A stretch of DNA of 64,000 nt from Sipunculus nudus (Eukaryota > Annelida > Sipuncula > Golfingiida > Sipunculidae), in contig CM049307.1 of the NCBI GenBank assembly GCA_026874595.1, forward strand, positions 43,964,362 through 44,028,361, given 5' to 3'. The notes under the pieces were generated by a model, which had not been told where the DNA came from, made no database searches, and saw nothing but the letters and a program-made list of their open reading frames with translations. Positions within the stretch are counted from its first letter, which is position 1, and each line of letters begins with the position of its first letter. Made by a program: the position numbers and the translations under genes. Shown piece by piece: positions 62,901-64,000 of this stretch.

Positions 62901-63430
62901 GAACCACGTTTGACACACGTATATCTGGACAAAACATGTTTGTCACACGTATATCTGGACAAAACATGTTTGTCACACGTATATCTGGACAAAACATGTT
63001 TGTCACACGTATATCTGGACGAACCATGTTTGACACACGTATCTCTGGACGAATCATGTTTGACACACGCATATATCTGGACGAACCACCTTTGGTGCAC
63101 GTATATCTTGACGGACCACGTTTGATACACGTTCATCTGGACGAACAACGTTTGATACACGTTTATCTGATTGACCATACCACTTTGATACACGTTTATC
63201 TCATGCACCATACCACGTTTGATACACGTTTATCTGGACGAACCACATTTGATACACGTTTATCTGGATGAACCACGTTTGATACACGTTTATCTAGACG
63301 AACCACGTTAGATACATGTTTATCTCATGCACCATACCACGTTTGATGCACGTTTATCTCAAGTACTATACTAAGTTTGATACACGTTTGTCTTGAAGAA
63401 CCACGTTTGATACACGTTTGTCTAGGCGAA
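62901..63430 (+). repeat. 30-bp minisatellite, about 17 units
   Basis: Unit CACGTTTGATACACGTTTATCTGGACGAAC in consensus; the first units read ACAAAACATGTTTGTCACAC and GTATATCTGG and are nearly identical to one another. Later units diverge and some are 33-36 bp. Because 30 is a multiple of three, several frames on both strands stay open and give 10-residue repeats (MFVTRISGQN, and on the other strand CDKHVLSRYT). This explains the 111- and 115-aa frames without any gene. Confidence 0.92.
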
Positions 63431-64000
63431 CTTTATATTTTAACTTTGTCATAATTCTGAATGAGATAATTCTATCAACTAGTTAATAGTTTCCTCATAA
63501 TTCCTCAATAATCCTTCACTTATGCTTTTCAAAATGAGAAAATTGCCTCACTGAATTGTCATACATTAATGTTTTTGAATATTTAAATCAAAAGTAAATT
63601 ATGGATGTTGCAGTGCCGTATTTTGAGCAAAATCATATTCGTATGAAAAAATTATACGCTTAATAATATGTAATGAGAGTGATAACACGATAATATTCTG
63701 GGAAAAAGGGTTTTGTCCTGTTTCTTTGAAGATTTTAATAAGTGTCCTGTATTGGGGAAAGGGGTTGGGGGTGTTCTGAGATTTTGACCAGGTGTCCTTT
63801 ATTCGGGGTTGGTGGTGGTGAGGATGGGGGCTGTAGTTCTGTCAGTACTCACTTTGATCGTCCCCTCATTTTCTTAGCAAACAAGGTCGATGATTCTTCA
63901 CGTGTCCGCCTGCTTTACAGGATGGCCGTTAACTACGACGCCCAGTTATGATAAGCTCTGCCATTGTTAACGAAGACCTCTCTCCTAGCTGATAAACTGT
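63431..64000. other. No recognised gene
   Basis: AT-rich, then a G-rich stretch (63757-63830). No supported feature before the window end. Confidence 0.4.

Larger units (their letters stand above)
51384..64000 (+). other. PRKG1: PRKG1 intron 1 (5' part, runs off the window)
   Basis: It starts with the GTAAGT donor and continues past the window end, so it is at least 12.6 kb. Long first introns are normal for animal PRKG1. I looked in the listed open frames for the next expected segment (a sequence like SKDLIKEAILDNDFMKNL, then the first cyclic-nucleotide-binding domain) and did not see it. The intron carries the microsatellites, MITE, foldback and minisatellite listed separately. Confidence 0.75.

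Noticed and set aside
62864-63271. Repeat proteins of 111-115 aa with 10-residue units on both strands.
   Set aside because: The 30-bp minisatellite keeps many frames open; no start context, no splice signals and no composition bias favours one frame.

Overview
This is a gene-poor, AT-rich piece of animal genomic DNA, most likely from a lophotrochozoan and probably a bivalve mollusc. The organism is inferred from three things: a protein exon of animal type, an interrupted-gene layout with a good splice donor, and a set of repeats that I associate with mollusc genomes. The clearest mollusc-like repeat is a 'pearl/mini-me'-style element with a (GTCC)n tract and an internal array of about 157-bp units. 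There are no bacterial-style gene clusters, and nearly all longer open frames are chance frames or repeat shadows.

The one confident gene feature is on the + strand at about 51.0-51.4 kb. It is the first coding exon of a cGMP-dependent protein kinase 1 gene (PRKG1; foraging/egl-4 orthologue) of the beta-isoform type. It encodes the leucine-zipper dimerisation domain and the autoinhibitory ISAEP motif, and it ends at a GTAAGT donor. Everything from 51,384 to the window end is then intron, at least 12.6 kb. The 50 kb upstream is either intergenic or holds undetected 5' untranslated exons and regulatory DNA. No other PRKG1 exon was recognised, but short exons could have been missed.

Region by region: 0-5 kb has hAT-like terminal sequences, large (TA)n/(CT)n tracts, one copy of a four-copy dispersed repeat and a solo LTR. 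5-12 kb has a second copy of the dispersed repeat and small duplications. 12.0-14.5 kb has a third copy next to the tandem-array element, whose units carry palindromes matching the nuclear-receptor IR3 (oestrogen-response-element) consensus. 16.3-16.8 kb has two tandem tRNA-derived SINE copies. 17-30 kb is mostly plain unique DNA with a few regulatory-like motif clusters. 30-36 kb has duplications, a TA-flanked MITE, a 52-bp minisatellite and a second solo LTR of the same family. 38-46.6 kb has (TA)n, two related MITEs, a TGCGGTATGCGG inverted-repeat element, a 1.1-kb minisatellite and a degraded SINE. 47-51 kb is the relatively repeat-free upstream flank of the PRKG1 exon. 51.4-64 kb (the intron) has microsatellites, the fourth dispersed-repeat copy, a 50-bp-arm foldback, a MITE next to (TA)n, and a 30-bp minisatellite.

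I did not find a new multi-gene system. The most interesting items are the IR3-bearing tandem array, the four-copy unclassified repeat, and the mixed beta-zipper/alpha-like-linker architecture of the PRKG1 exon. All positions come from reading by eye; comparisons with human PRKG1 and known repeat families are from memory, not from a search.
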